Positions 36,017-44,958 of a DNA stretch of 64,000 nt are shown here, piece by piece; position 1 is the first letter of the stretch; the number at the start of each line of letters is the position of its first letter. Made by a program: the position numbers and the translations under genes. Origin of the DNA: Myxococcales bacterium (GTDB lineage Bacteria; Myxococcota_A; UBA9160; UBA4427); the NCBI GenBank assembly GCA_012959805.1, contig DUCN01000013.1, positions 1 to 64,000 on the forward strand, read 5' to 3'. The notes below the pieces were generated by a model. The model saw nothing but the letters and a program-made list of their open reading frames with translations, was not told the DNA's origin and made no database searches.

Positions 36017-36629
36017 AATCGGATGCTAGGCGTCGCCAGAAATCGGTGCCAACGCTCCGATTCGAGCCAGGTGAGATATTTGATGAGGGCGGCTTCGCCA
36101 TGTGATTCACCGGGTAACGGGAAGGCGAGTACCGATCCAGCTTCGACACTGCCTACGTCGATCTTCAGTTTCGGGAGAAGTCGTCAAGAACACGCTCTCC
36201 TCGGGACACTTCGCGTCGTCGCGGGAGACCTCCTTGAGCGGTCCGGAGCTCACGGACACAAAGAGGATTCCCCGGAGGGGATTGCTTCTAATGGGCTTAG
36301 GATCAAGGCCATAGGGAGATAGCCGGGGGTTTATTGTCTTCGGCGCCCCCTCGGATGAGGAATGCTCATGGTTCTACTGACCCGGACCGTCCGCATCTGT
36401 CGGGCGCCCGGGTATAGGCGGGCGGTCGACTTTTCAGACGGGCGACGATGACCATTCTCCTCGCCGAGCTCTCGGGTCTCACCGCGGCGGGTACACGCGA
36501 TTGGGATTGTTCGCCGAGGGCTCTGGGCAGTACGAGGTCGACGGCGGGTGTCGCCCATCCTGCATATGATTGTCATCGGGATGAACGAAATGTCCAAGAA
36601 AGACCGAACGCGGAGAGGCAATCGATGTG
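36017..36629. other. 613-base gap without a supported gene
   Basis: No convincing coding region on either strand. A short plus-strand frame ends at 36314 with 'RIPRRGLLLMGLGSRP', which looks like the start of a twin-arginine signal but then stops, so it may be a relic of an exported protein. A GGAGAGG ribosome site at its right edge belongs to rsmJ. No strong hairpin with a T-run was found. Confidence 0.5.
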
Positions 36630-37424
36630 ATGACTCATTCGGCGATTGAGAATCATCGAGTCGTTGCGGGTCCGACAGTGCGTTTCGAGAGTCTCCTCGC
36701 AACGCTTGGAATTACCTGTGAAGGAGAGAAGAGCGGGTCTGCTTCGAGCGATTTCGGTCTTTCGCAAGAGGCTTTCACGTTAGTCGAAGCCGAGGGTCGA
36801 CTCGAATTGCGACCGCCAGGCGAAGCGGAGAACTCCGGAATCTCGGCACACTTTCCGCCCGACCGTTTCGTCGGGAAGGGCTCGAAGAGCATCCTCGTTC
36901 GCGCCTTCGGTAAGAAAGCGAATGTGATATTCGATCTCACGGCAGGGCTGGGGGGTGACGCTTATCGTCTGGCCCGATCCGGTCATCAGGTCTTTGCCAG
37001 CGAACGCGATTCCGCCATCTACGCTTTACTCATCTCGGGATGGGAACGGGATCGTGAATTGGGGAATGTGGATCTCGAGGTATCCAAGCGTCTCGAATTC
37101 AGCCAAGAGGAGGGCGCGCGCGTGTTGGATCAAATCGACCAGGCCGATATAGGCGTCTATCTCGATCCGATGTATCCGCGGCCGCGCCGGCATAAGGCCT
37201 TGCCAAAGCGTGAGCTGCAAGTGCTTAGGCAACTTCTTGGTGATGATGAAGACGACGCGGCCGTCCTTCTGGAATTGGCGAGATTGCGCGCGGCGCGCGT
37301 CGTCGTGAAGAGACCACATCGGGCTCCCCCGCTCTTGCCGGACGTGAGTTTTGCACTGTCGACCAAACTCGTTCGCTTGGATGTCTACGTGAACCCAGAT
37401 CTGATGCAGGCGGCGTCTTCATGA
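36630..37424 (+). CDS. rsmJ: 16S rRNA m2G1516 methyltransferase RsmJ-like
   Basis: 264 residues, ATG 36630 (GTG 36627 directly before it), with GGAGAGG about 10 bases upstream. SAM-binding motif I is 'VIFDLTAGLGGDAYRLARSG' (about 92-111), followed by 'FASERD', and the catalytic motif 'YLDPMYPRPRR' at about 173-183. DLTAGLGxDA and DPMYP are specific to RsmJ (YhiQ). It methylates G1516 of 16S rRNA. The family is best known from Gammaproteobacteria. The stop overlaps the rsmE start as ATGA. Confidence 0.85.
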   Translation: MTHSAIENHRVVAGPTVRFESLLATLGITCEGEKSGSASSDFGLSQEAFTLVEAEGRLELRPPGEAENSGISAHFPPDRFVGKGSKSILVRAFGKKANVIFDLTAGLGGDAYRLARSGHQVFASERDSAIYALLISGWERDRELGNVDLEVSKRLEFSQEEGARVLDQIDQADIGVYLDPMYPRPRRHKALPKRELQVLRQLLGDDEDDAAVLLELARLRAARVVVKRPHRAPPLLPDVSFALSTKLVRLDVYVNPDLMQAASS

Positions 37425-38137
37425 GCATGCTCTGGGTCTGGGTCGACGAACTCACAGAGATAGGGTCGGGTTCGATCGAATTGTCGCGGGATGAGGCGCG
37501 ACACGTCACGGCTCGACGTCTACGTGTTGGCGATTCCCTCGTTGTGTTCGACGGCCGGGGCGCAACGGCGGATGCAAGGATCGAATCCGTCGCACAGCGC
37601 TCCGTCCGCCTCGAAGTCGATGTGATTTACGAGAATCCGAGCCCGGGCTCCGGGCTCGTGATCGCGAGTGCAATTCCGAAGGGCGATCGACTCGGAACGA
37701 TGTTGCAGATGCTGACGCAGCTCGGTCTGGAGGTGTGGCAGCCGCTGGTTCTGGATGACTCGGCCATCCGAAAACTCGATTCCAGCGCATCGAGACTTCA
37801 GCGAATTTGTATCGAGAGCGCCAAAGTGGCCCGGCGTCCTTGGAGGCTTGAACTACGCGAAACGACGACCCTGGACATGTTATTCGAGGGCGAGTCAAAT
37901 TTCGAGAATGTCTATTACGGGGATCGAGTCGGCAAAGCGTTCGGCGTCGGTCTTGATCTCGATGGGGAGGCGGCCGTGGTCATCATTGGCCCCGAGGCGG
38001 GATTCTCGGAATCCGAGCGAAAGTACCTTGAGATTTCGGGGGCGATGGCAATCTCCTTCGGTCAGCATAATCTGCGGATTGAAACCGCTGCGGTCGCGGC
38101 GATGACCGCCGCGAATTTTGTGAAAGCGCCACGATGA
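37421..38137 (+). CDS. rsmE: 16S rRNA m3U1498 methyltransferase RsmE
   Basis: 238 residues. The N-terminal PUA-like part ('IELSRDEARHVTARRLRVGD' about 19-38, 'LVVFDGRGATADARI') is followed by a SPOUT knot: 'GLVIASAIPKGDRLGTMLQM', 'LTQLGLEVWQPLVLDDSAIR', 'VVIIGPEAGFSESE' and 'ISFGQHNLRIETAAVAAMTA'. GPEGGF/GPEAGF and L-R-x-ETA are the RsmE signatures. It methylates U1498 near the ribosomal decoding centre. ATGA overlaps on both sides couple it to rsmJ and ilvA. Confidence 0.93.
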   Translation: MSMLWVWVDELTEIGSGSIELSRDEARHVTARRLRVGDSLVVFDGRGATADARIESVAQRSVRLEVDVIYENPSPGSGLVIASAIPKGDRLGTMLQMLTQLGLEVWQPLVLDDSAIRKLDSSASRLQRICIESAKVARRPWRLELRETTTLDMLFEGESNFENVYYGDRVGKAFGVGLDLDGEAAVVIIGPEAGFSESERKYLEISGAMAISFGQHNLRIETAAVAAMTAANFVKAPR

Positions 38138-39666
38138 GTGATAGGGAATTACTGGAAAGAATCGATCGTGCGCCCGTCTACGACGTTGCAGTCGAAACAC
38201 CGCTGGACGAAGCCAAACTCTTGTCGAGTCAACTTGGCAATCGGGTCTTGATCAAGCGAGAAGATCTGCAACCTGTCTTCTCGTTCAAGATTCGGGGCGC
38301 CTACAACAAACTCGTCCAGCTAAGCGATGCCGAGCGAAAGTCCGGGGTTGTTGCGGCCTCGGCTGGCAACCACGCACAGGGCGTCGCGTTGGCTGCGACG
38401 AAATTGGGGGTCCAATCGCGCATCGTGATGCCGCGTACGACGCCGGGCATCAAGGTCGATGCGGTGCGGCGCTTTGGAGGGGAGGCGATTCTCGAGGGTG
38501 ATAGTTACGACGAGGCAGTCGCTCTCGCTAAGCGGATCCAAGAAGATGAAGGACGAATCTTTGTTCACGCGTATGACGATCTCGATGTAATCGCCGGGCA
38601 GGGCACGGTTGGCGTCGAAATTTTTCGACAGCATCCAGATCCCATCGATGTGCTCTTTGTACCCGTCGGGGGTGGCGGACTGATTGCGGGGATTGCAGCG
38701 GTCGCTCGCCACGTTTCGCCCAGGACCCGAGTGATCGGTGTCGAGCCGGAAGATGCGGCCTGTCTGGCAGGGGCTTTGGCGGCGGGGAAGCGAGTGGATG
38801 TTGGGCCGGTGGGGCTCTTTGCGGATGGCGTCGCGGTTGCCCAGATTGGAGAGCGACCCTTCGAGATCGTACGTGATCTCGTCGATGAAGTCGTCACCGT
38901 GAGTATTGATGAGATTTGCGCGGCGATCCGGGACGTCTTCGATGATACGCGGTCGATTGCCGAGCCAGCGGGTGCGCTCTCGATCGCTGGCATGAAGCGC
39001 TGGGTCTCGAATGGCGATATTCGCGGAGCCACGCTCGTTGCCATCAACAGCGGTGCAAACATGAATTTTGATCGCTTACGACACGTCGCCGAACGAGCCG
39101 CCATCGGGGAGCATCGCGAAGCACTTCTCGCGGTCACGATTCCAGAGCACCCGGGAGCCTTTCGTTCCTTGTGTCGCGCTCTCGGCGATCACTCGGTCAC
39201 CGAATTCAACTACCGGATTGGCGATCCCGCTAACGGTCGCGATGTCGGCGATGCGCACGTCTTTGTCGGAGTGGGCCTCTCGGGTCGCATTGCCGAACGG
39301 CAAAGCGTGATCGCGGGTTTGGAGGAAGCCGGCTTTGCCGTCGTAGACATGACGGGAAATGAGATGGCCAAGCTTCATGTCCGCTTCATGGTGGGCGGGC
39401 GTGCATCGATGTCCGACGAGCGACTGTTCCGATTCGAGTTTCCTGAACGGCCGGGCGCGCTGGTTCGATTTCTCGATCGGATTGGGGGCCGCTGGAATAT
39501 CAGTCTTTTCCACTATCGCAATCATGGCGCCGCATTCGGCCGCGTGTTGGCGGGCCTCGAAGTCGCGGACGTGGATGCGGCGGAGTTCGCCCGCTTTTTA
39601 GAAGAACTCGGATATCCGTGGGTCGAAGAGAGCGATAATCCGGCGGCCGGACTTTTCCTAGGCTGA
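38134..39666 (+). CDS. ilvA: Threonine deaminase, biosynthetic
   Basis: 510 residues, the size of biosynthetic IlvA. PLP-Lys lies in 'LQPVFSFKIRGAYNKLVQ' (about residue 53), with 'ASAGNHAQGVALAATKLG' and the glycine loop 'PVGGGGLIAGIAA' binding PLP phosphate. The C-terminal ~180 residues hold two ACT-like regulatory modules ('LLAVTIPEHPGAFRSLCRAL', 'FRFEFPERPGALVRFLDRIG'), so isoleucine feedback control is expected. It converts threonine to 2-oxobutyrate, the first step to isoleucine. It overlaps rsmE by ATGA. Its tail overlaps the convergent SRPBCC gene by 9 bases. Confidence 0.95.
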   Translation: MSDRELLERIDRAPVYDVAVETPLDEAKLLSSQLGNRVLIKREDLQPVFSFKIRGAYNKLVQLSDAERKSGVVAASAGNHAQGVALAATKLGVQSRIVMPRTTPGIKVDAVRRFGGEAILEGDSYDEAVALAKRIQEDEGRIFVHAYDDLDVIAGQGTVGVEIFRQHPDPIDVLFVPVGGGGLIAGIAAVARHVSPRTRVIGVEPEDAACLAGALAAGKRVDVGPVGLFADGVAVAQIGERPFEIVRDLVDEVVTVSIDEICAAIRDVFDDTRSIAEPAGALSIAGMKRWVSNGDIRGATLVAINSGANMNFDRLRHVAERAAIGEHREALLAVTIPEHPGAFRSLCRALGDHSVTEFNYRIGDPANGRDVGDAHVFVGVGLSGRIAERQSVIAGLEEAGFAVVDMTGNEMAKLHVRFMVGGRASMSDERLFRFEFPERPGALVRFLDRIGGRWNISLFHYRNHGAAFGRVLAGLEVADVDAAEFARFLEELGYPWVEESDNPAAGLFLG

Positions 39667-40063
39667 TTCTCCGAGCAGTTTTCGGAGTCGACGGAAATCC
39701 TGCCGGATTCTCCAGACGAAGAAGGGGCGACCGAACCGACCTAGGAGCCGGACTCCTTCGAAATGGAAGTAGCGTGTTTTTGACTCGCCTTCGGGTCGCG
39801 CGGCCATTCCGATCTGCCCGGAGCGTCCCTGCATCACGCAAAAACCTGGACGCAGGATGACATTGAACTCGTCCCAGAAGCCGAGGGGTGAACGAGACTT
39901 GAGCCGCAGTCGGTCGCCGTTTCGGTCGAGAATCTCGAGTCGACTAACGGCCGCTTCGATGCGTGGTGTATTGGTTTTGAGGTCTTCAATAAATCGCCAG
40001 AAAGAATTCGAAGGGAACGTCGAAGACGGCTTTGTCCACGGCGACATGCCGCAGATTGGCCAC
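39658..40063 (-). pseudogene. SRPBCC-family protein, interrupted by a 1-base frameshift
   Basis: From GTG 40063 one frame reads 'ANLRHVAVDKAVFDVPFEFF', a typical SRPBCC (polyketide cyclase/START-like) opening. At about 40000-40003 (a TTT run on the coding strand) the sense passes to the next frame: 'WRFIEDLKTNTPRIEAAVSR' and on to 'RLRKLLGESA'. Removing one T restores a ~134-residue protein. The second frame alone is open from 40098 but its first ~30 residues then look unrelated to the fold. So either the gene is mutated or the assembly carries an extra T. Members bind hydrophobic ligands; no specific function is claimed. Confidence 0.6.
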
Positions 40064-40094
40064 GCATGCCGATTGTCGCGGAGTGGAGTGTCGG

Positions 40095-40264
40095 CCACCT
40101 CTTTCGAAATGCCTCGCGGGCGCGATGCAGTCTGGATTTGATGGTGCCTTGAGCGAGGTGCAACAGGTCAGCGGCCTCAAATCGCTCATCGCGATAAGAT
40201 CACCGCGCTGTGCCGCCTGAACTTGGTCGAAAGTCACCACGGCCAAAGGAATGGGGAGAGGCAT
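40095..40264 (-). pseudogene. ECF-type sigma factor, region 4 remnant
   Basis: The minus strand encodes 'FEAADLLHLAQGTIKSRLHR' and 'AREAFRKRW', the DNA-binding helix-turn-helix of sigma70 region 4 (compare the usual GTVKSRLHRAR). About 15 codons upstream the sense continues in another frame ('PLAVVTFDQVQAAQRGDL', as in 'xRxVVxLxDxxG'). Regions 2 and the rest are absent. It sits directly upstream of the frameshifted SRPBCC gene, a pairing often seen in regulatory units, so both may have decayed together. Confidence 0.6.
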
Positions 40265-40315
40265 CGCTCAATGGTTCCGATGAAGAAGAAGAAATCGGTG
40301 GATTGGGCCGATGCT

Positions 40316-40906
40316 TCAAGGGGTGGGCGAGTCTTCTTCGCGCAGTCGAATCTGTCCGAAGAGCTCCGGGTGTTTGCCTTGTCGCCCTTCGTAGAAAGCG
40401 CGAATCGTGTCCATGTCCTGTCGGGGGTCGCCCGCCGGAAAGAAAGCCGGACCGAAGCCCCCCATTTTCTGGGTGTAGTCGAGGTAGCTCATGACAATCG
40501 GGACTCTCGCGGTCATGGCAATATGGTAGAAGCCGGATTTCCAATACTCGACATAGCCGCGTGTGCCTTCGGCCGGTACGACTAGGCCGAGTTCTTCATG
40601 CTCGTCGAAAGTTCGAGCCATCGCCGTCACCATCTTCTCGCTTCGGTTCCGATGAACGGGAACGCCTCCGAGGGCGCGAGCGAAAAATCCGAATGGCCAA
40701 CGGAAGAGCGTGTGCTTGCCCATCCAGGAGATCTCGATCTCAAAGAGTGCGGCAAAGGCGATGAGATAGATGAAATCCCAATTCGTCGTGTGAGGCGCGG
40801 CAATGAGCACGAACTTTTTGGGTTCGGGCCGAACTCCGTCCGGCTTCCAACCCGTCACGGCGATTAAGATTCGGGCGAGTAATCGTCGGACCGGGCGCTT
40901 GCGCAT
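40316..40906 (-). CDS. PlsC-type acyltransferase
   Basis: 196 residues. The acyltransferase motif H-x4-D is 'HTTNWDF' at about residues 38-44, block II is 'GGVPVHRNRSEKM' (about 79-91), block III 'LVVPAEGTRGYVEYW' (about 108-122, normally FPEGTRS), and block IV 'VPIVMSYLDY'. Such short enzymes (family of 1-acyl-glycerol-3-phosphate acyltransferases) transfer acyl chains to lysophospholipids or related acceptors at the membrane. The Ala in PAEGTR is a mild deviation from PEGTR. No partner genes. A basic N-terminus and a hydrophobic first helix suggest peripheral membrane location. Confidence 0.84.
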   Translation of the reverse strand: MRKRPVRRLLARILIAVTGWKPDGVRPEPKKFVLIAAPHTTNWDFIYLIAFAALFEIEISWMGKHTLFRWPFGFFARALGGVPVHRNRSEKMVTAMARTFDEHEELGLVVPAEGTRGYVEYWKSGFYHIAMTARVPIVMSYLDYTQKMGGFGPAFFPAGDPRQDMDTIRAFYEGRQGKHPELFGQIRLREEDSPTP

Positions 40907-41006
40907 GTTTTGAGCTTAGCCCTTTCATGGTCGAGCGGCTGCGTAGCAGCCTTGTCCAAGGACGAGTCAAACGCGTCGATTTGCAGAGAGCGGGGTCGGT
41001 TGCCAG

Positions 41007-41447
41007 CTAGAAGATGGCCGCGTCGAGCGAAATGGCGCCGGGGCCCATCAATAGGAACATGAAACAGACGACGGCGAGGTTAAGGGTATATTCGGCGCCG
41101 GGAGGTTCGTTGGTGATCAGGTAGCCGGCGCCGCGATGGCCGACGATGCCAGCGACGGCCATCGTGATGATCAGAACGAGCGCGGCCGGCCGGGTCGCGA
41201 GGCCAAGGACGAGCAGAGAACCACCTAAGAGTTCCGAGGCCATCGCCAGGCGCGCTTGAAGGGCTGGCATGGGGACGCCCAGCTCTCCGAGCCAGGTAGC
41301 AAACCCGTCCATTGTTCCCGAGCCGACGATTCCGAGCTTGCCGAGGGCATGCACCACGAAGCAGAGACCGATCGCGATTCGCCCGACCAGCAAGGCGAGA
41401 TCGACGAAGAGCGAATTATTTCCGTGGAGAAGGGTGCCGAGATCCAT
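41007..41447 (-). CDS. DoxX-family membrane protein
   Basis: 146 residues with four hydrophobic segments (about 13-34, 62-82, 85-103, 120-142). 'LALLVGRIAIGLCFVVHALG' and 'ASELLGGSLLVLGLATRPAA' are the typical first and second DoxX helices. DoxX proteins are small inner-membrane proteins associated with quinone or thiol redox reactions; the exact job is unknown. Its start lies 145 bases from the divergent ileS gene. Confidence 0.87.
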   Translation of the reverse strand: MDLGTLLHGNNSLFVDLALLVGRIAIGLCFVVHALGKLGIVGSGTMDGFATWLGELGVPMPALQARLAMASELLGGSLLVLGLATRPAALVLIITMAVAGIVGHRGAGYLITNEPPGAEYTLNLAVVCFMFLLMGPGAISLDAAIF

Positions 41448-41591
41448 GAGCTGTTTCCCTTTTTCTTGGGTTCTCCCGGTTTAGCACAATCGCAAGCGTG
41501 ATCGGCGGCTTGGCGATTGAGACGTTGAGCGTTTGCCCCCATACTCCCAGCCCATGGAGCAGCCCGAGGGTGGGCTGCAAGAAAGGCTGAG

Positions 41592-44500
41592 ATGAGTACG
41601 TCCGACAAACCCGTTTTCGATCGTGTTCCGGCCAGTGCCGATTTTCCCGCGATGGAGCGTGAAATCCTCGGGCTCTGGAAGGAGATCGATGCCTTCGCCG
41701 AGAGCAATCGGCGACGCGAGGGAAACTCTGCCTTTGTCTTTTACGACGGACCGCCCTTCGCCACGGGTACGCCACATTATGGCCATCTACTCGCCGGGAC
41801 CATCAAGGATATTGTGCCGCGGTTCTGGAATATGCGCGGGCATTTCGTCGAGCGCCGATTTGGTTGGGATTGTCACGGGTTGCCGATCGAGGCGCTCGCC
41901 CAGAAGGCGCTCGGACTCGCCGGGACTGCTGAAATTCTTGAGCGCGGTGTTGATGTCTTTAACGAGCAATGCCGGACGATGGTCCATACCTATGTTGGGG
42001 AGTGGCGCGAGACGATCACCCGGATGGGGCGCTGGGTCGACTTCGACGACGACTACAAGACCATGGACGTCGACTATATGGAGTCGGTGTGGTGGGTCTT
42101 CAAGCAACTCTGGGACAAGGGCCGCGTCTACAAGAGCTATCGGATCATGCCGTACTCGTGCAAGCTCGCGACGCCGCTTTCAAATTTCGAGGCGAATAAC
42201 AACTACAAAGATGTGCAGGATCCCGCGATTACCATTCGCCTGCGCGTGTCTGAGGGTAGAGAGAAGCTCGGTTCGGATCTCGACAACGATTCACCGCTCT
42301 ATTTGACGGCGTGGACCACGACCCCCTGGACGCTTCCCGAGAACCTTGCGCTCTGCGTCGGCCCCGACATCGAATATGTCGTTGTTGCGGATCTCACTAG
42401 CGGGGATCAACTGGTTTTTGCACAGGCGCGACTGGCCGCCTACGACAAGTCTCTGGCAAAGAAACTAACAGAGGCATTGGGCGAGGACCCAAATGCTCGA
42501 TCGGTCGAGTCGCTGGGGCAGGCCCCTGATCTCGCCTCAGGGCTCGAAGGAAAGAAGTATCGGGTCGTTCGACGACTCCTCGGTCGTGATCTCCTTGGTC
42601 TTCGATACGAGTCCCTCTTTCCCTACTTCGCGGATCAGCCGAATAGCTTCGTCGTTCTCGGAGATGATTTCGTTACGACCGAGGACGGCACGGGCATCGT
42701 TCACCTTGCCCCCGCCTACGGCGAAGACGATTTCCGGATTTGTCGCGCGGTCGGAATCGATCTCGTAGACCCATTGGACAGTGATGCCCGATTTCAGGCA
42801 CCGGTCACCGATTATGAAGGTGTCTTCTGCAAGGATGCAGACAAGGCAATCATTCGTCGGCTGAAGGACGAAGGTAGCCTTGTTGAACAGAGCACGATCG
42901 TCCATAGCTACCCGTTCTGCGAGCGCACGGATACGCCCCTCATCTACCGAGCGATCGAGGCCTGGTATGTCAAGGTCGAGGATATGCGGGACGACCTCGT
43001 CGCGAATAACGAGAAGGTCGGCTGGGTGCCCGAGCATGTTGGTTCGAACCGCTTTGGGAACTGGCTGCGCGACGCGAACGATTGGAATATCAGCCGCAAT
43101 CGATTCTGGGGATCGTGTATTCCAATCTGGATCAACGTCGAGGATCCCGACGACACGATTTGTGTGGGGTCGCGTGCCGAATTGGAATCACTTTCGGGCG
43201 TCGCCGCCGACGATCTCCACAAGCATTTCGTCGACGAGATCGTGATTGAGCGAGACGGCAAGACCTATCGGCGTACGCCTGAAGTCCTCGACTGTTGGTT
43301 CGAGTCCGGGTCGATGCCTTATGCACAACAGCACTATCCCTTCGAACGAGAGGGCGAACTCGACGCGTTCTTCCCGGCGCAGTTCATTGCGGAAGGGCTC
43401 GATCAGACTCGTGGATGGTTCTATACGTCGCTGGTCTTGGGGACGCTCCTCTTCGGGAAGAGCCCGTATCAGAGCGTGATCGTGAACGGGATGATTCTCG
43501 CTGCCGACGGCAAGAAGATGTCGAAGAGCCTGAAGAACTATCCCGACCCGAACGAGGTCCTGGATTCTTTCGGGGCCGATGCGTTGCGCGCGTATCTCAT
43601 CGATTCGCCGGTGGTTCGTGCGGAGGAGCTTCGTTTCGACGAAGCGGGGCTGAAGGAAATCGTTCGGACCGTCGTGTTGCCCTATTGGAATGTGCTGTCG
43701 TTCTTTACGACCTACGCGAGTATCGACGGATACGATCCCCGAACCTGGGAAGCGGATGCGATTTCGGAGCGATCGGAACTCGATCGCTGGATTCTTTCGG
43801 TCCTGCAGAGTCTGGTTCGCGATGTGAATGACGAGATGGAGGCGTACCGTCTTTACACCGTCGTTCCGCGGCTCGTGAGCTTCATTGATGACCTGACGAA
43901 TTGGTATGTCCGGCGTTCGCGGGAGCGCTTCTGGAAATCAGAAGACGATCGCGACAAGACCAACGCCTTCGCCACGCTTTACGAAGTGCTCACGACTTTC
44001 TCGAAAGTCCTGGCGCCCTTCATGCCCTTCCTGACCGAGGGGGTCTATCAGCGCCTCGTCCGACCCGTTGAGAGTTCGGCTCCTGCAAGCGTTCACTGGT
44101 GTGACTATCCACGGCTGGATGAGTTGGCGCTCGATGCTGTTCTCGAACGGCGGATGTCGATCGTTCGTGCGGTGGCTACTCTTGGTCGTCGGGTGCGCGA
44201 AGACTACAAGATCAAGGTTCGTCAGCCGCTGCGGGAGTTGACCGTCGTGCATCGGGACGAGACGGTGCGCGAGGATGTCATCGCTGCGGCGGTTCTGATT
44301 GCAAGCGAGTTGAATGTGAAGCTTGTGTCGGTGGAGAAGGACGAGAGCGCTGTGGCGACTGTGACCGTGAAGCCGAATTTCAAGACGCTGGGCAAGCGAT
44401 GCGGTCGCAAGCTGAAGGAGATTGGTCCGATTCTAGCGAGCTGGGACTTTGCTGAGGTGAGTCGTCTGGAGGCGGGTGAGTCGATCTCGGTTGTTGGTGA

Positions 44501-44879
44501 AGATCTGTCTCTCGAAGACGTGATCTTTCAGCGTGAGGTGAAGGGCGACGCGGCGACAGCGACAGACGGGGAATACACCGTCGTGCTGGATACGACGCTC
44601 GACGACTCGCTCCGGCGCGAGGGGATTGCGCGGGATGCAATCAATCTTTTGAATAGCATGCGGAAGGACAAGGGCTTTGAAATCTCGGATCGCATTCACG
44701 TCGACTGGGAGAGTGGGGATTCGAATGTGACAGCCTCCCTCGAAGAGCACGGGGGAATGATTGCCCGGGATATTCTTGCGACTGAATTCCGGTCGACTCC
44801 GGCTGTTGCGTTGGCGGACGCTGACGAGTTGGAGCTGGGTGGGGTCGCCATTCGTGTCTCGATGGTGCGCGCGTCATGA
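41592..44879 (+). CDS. ileS: Isoleucyl-tRNA synthetase, type 2
   Basis: 1095 residues. Class I synthetase with the HIGH motif as 'PHYGH' ('FYDGPPFATGTPHYGHLLAG', about 48-67), 'RRFGWDCHGLPIE' near 92, an editing domain (about 200-420) and 'DGKKMSKSLKNYPDP' with KMSKS at about 640. The WDCHGLP form, the length and the absence of a C-terminal CxxC zinc site mark it as the eukaryote-like type 2 enzyme, which in known cases is little inhibited by mupirocin; bacterial type 1 enzymes are ~930 residues. It charges tRNA-Ile. GAAAGG ribosome site 7 bases before the ATG. Confidence 0.95.
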   Translation: MSTSDKPVFDRVPASADFPAMEREILGLWKEIDAFAESNRRREGNSAFVFYDGPPFATGTPHYGHLLAGTIKDIVPRFWNMRGHFVERRFGWDCHGLPIEALAQKALGLAGTAEILERGVDVFNEQCRTMVHTYVGEWRETITRMGRWVDFDDDYKTMDVDYMESVWWVFKQLWDKGRVYKSYRIMPYSCKLATPLSNFEANNNYKDVQDPAITIRLRVSEGREKLGSDLDNDSPLYLTAWTTTPWTLPENLALCVGPDIEYVVVADLTSGDQLVFAQARLAAYDKSLAKKLTEALGEDPNARSVESLGQAPDLASGLEGKKYRVVRRLLGRDLLGLRYESLFPYFADQPNSFVVLGDDFVTTEDGTGIVHLAPAYGEDDFRICRAVGIDLVDPLDSDARFQAPVTDYEGVFCKDADKAIIRRLKDEGSLVEQSTIVHSYPFCERTDTPLIYRAIEAWYVKVEDMRDDLVANNEKVGWVPEHVGSNRFGNWLRDANDWNISRNRFWGSCIPIWINVEDPDDTICVGSRAELESLSGVAADDLHKHFVDEIVIERDGKTYRRTPEVLDCWFESGSMPYAQQHYPFEREGELDAFFPAQFIAEGLDQTRGWFYTSLVLGTLLFGKSPYQSVIVNGMILAADGKKMSKSLKNYPDPNEVLDSFGADALRAYLIDSPVVRAEELRFDEAGLKEIVRTVVLPYWNVLSFFTTYASIDGYDPRTWEADAISERSELDRWILSVLQSLVRDVNDEMEAYRLYTVVPRLVSFIDDLTNWYVRRSRERFWKSEDDRDKTNAFATLYEVLTTFSKVLAPFMPFLTEGVYQRLVRPVESSAPASVHWCDYPRLDELALDAVLERRMSIVRAVATLGRRVREDYKIKVRQPLRELTVVHRDETVREDVIAAAVLIASELNVKLVSVEKDESAVATVTVKPNFKTLGKRCGRKLKEIGPILASWDFAEVSRLEAGESISVVGEDLSLEDVIFQREVKGDAATATDGEYTVVLDTTLDDSLRREGIARDAINLLNSMRKDKGFEISDRIHVDWESGDSNVTASLEEHGGMIARDILATEFRSTPAVALADADELELGGVAIRVSMVRAS

Positions 44880-44958
44880 AGCAGTCGGTTCGTCGACTGC
44901 GCGGAAGGAAATTAGTGAATAACTTGCTGCGACGAGAGAAGGTCGCGAGGAGTCTGTG

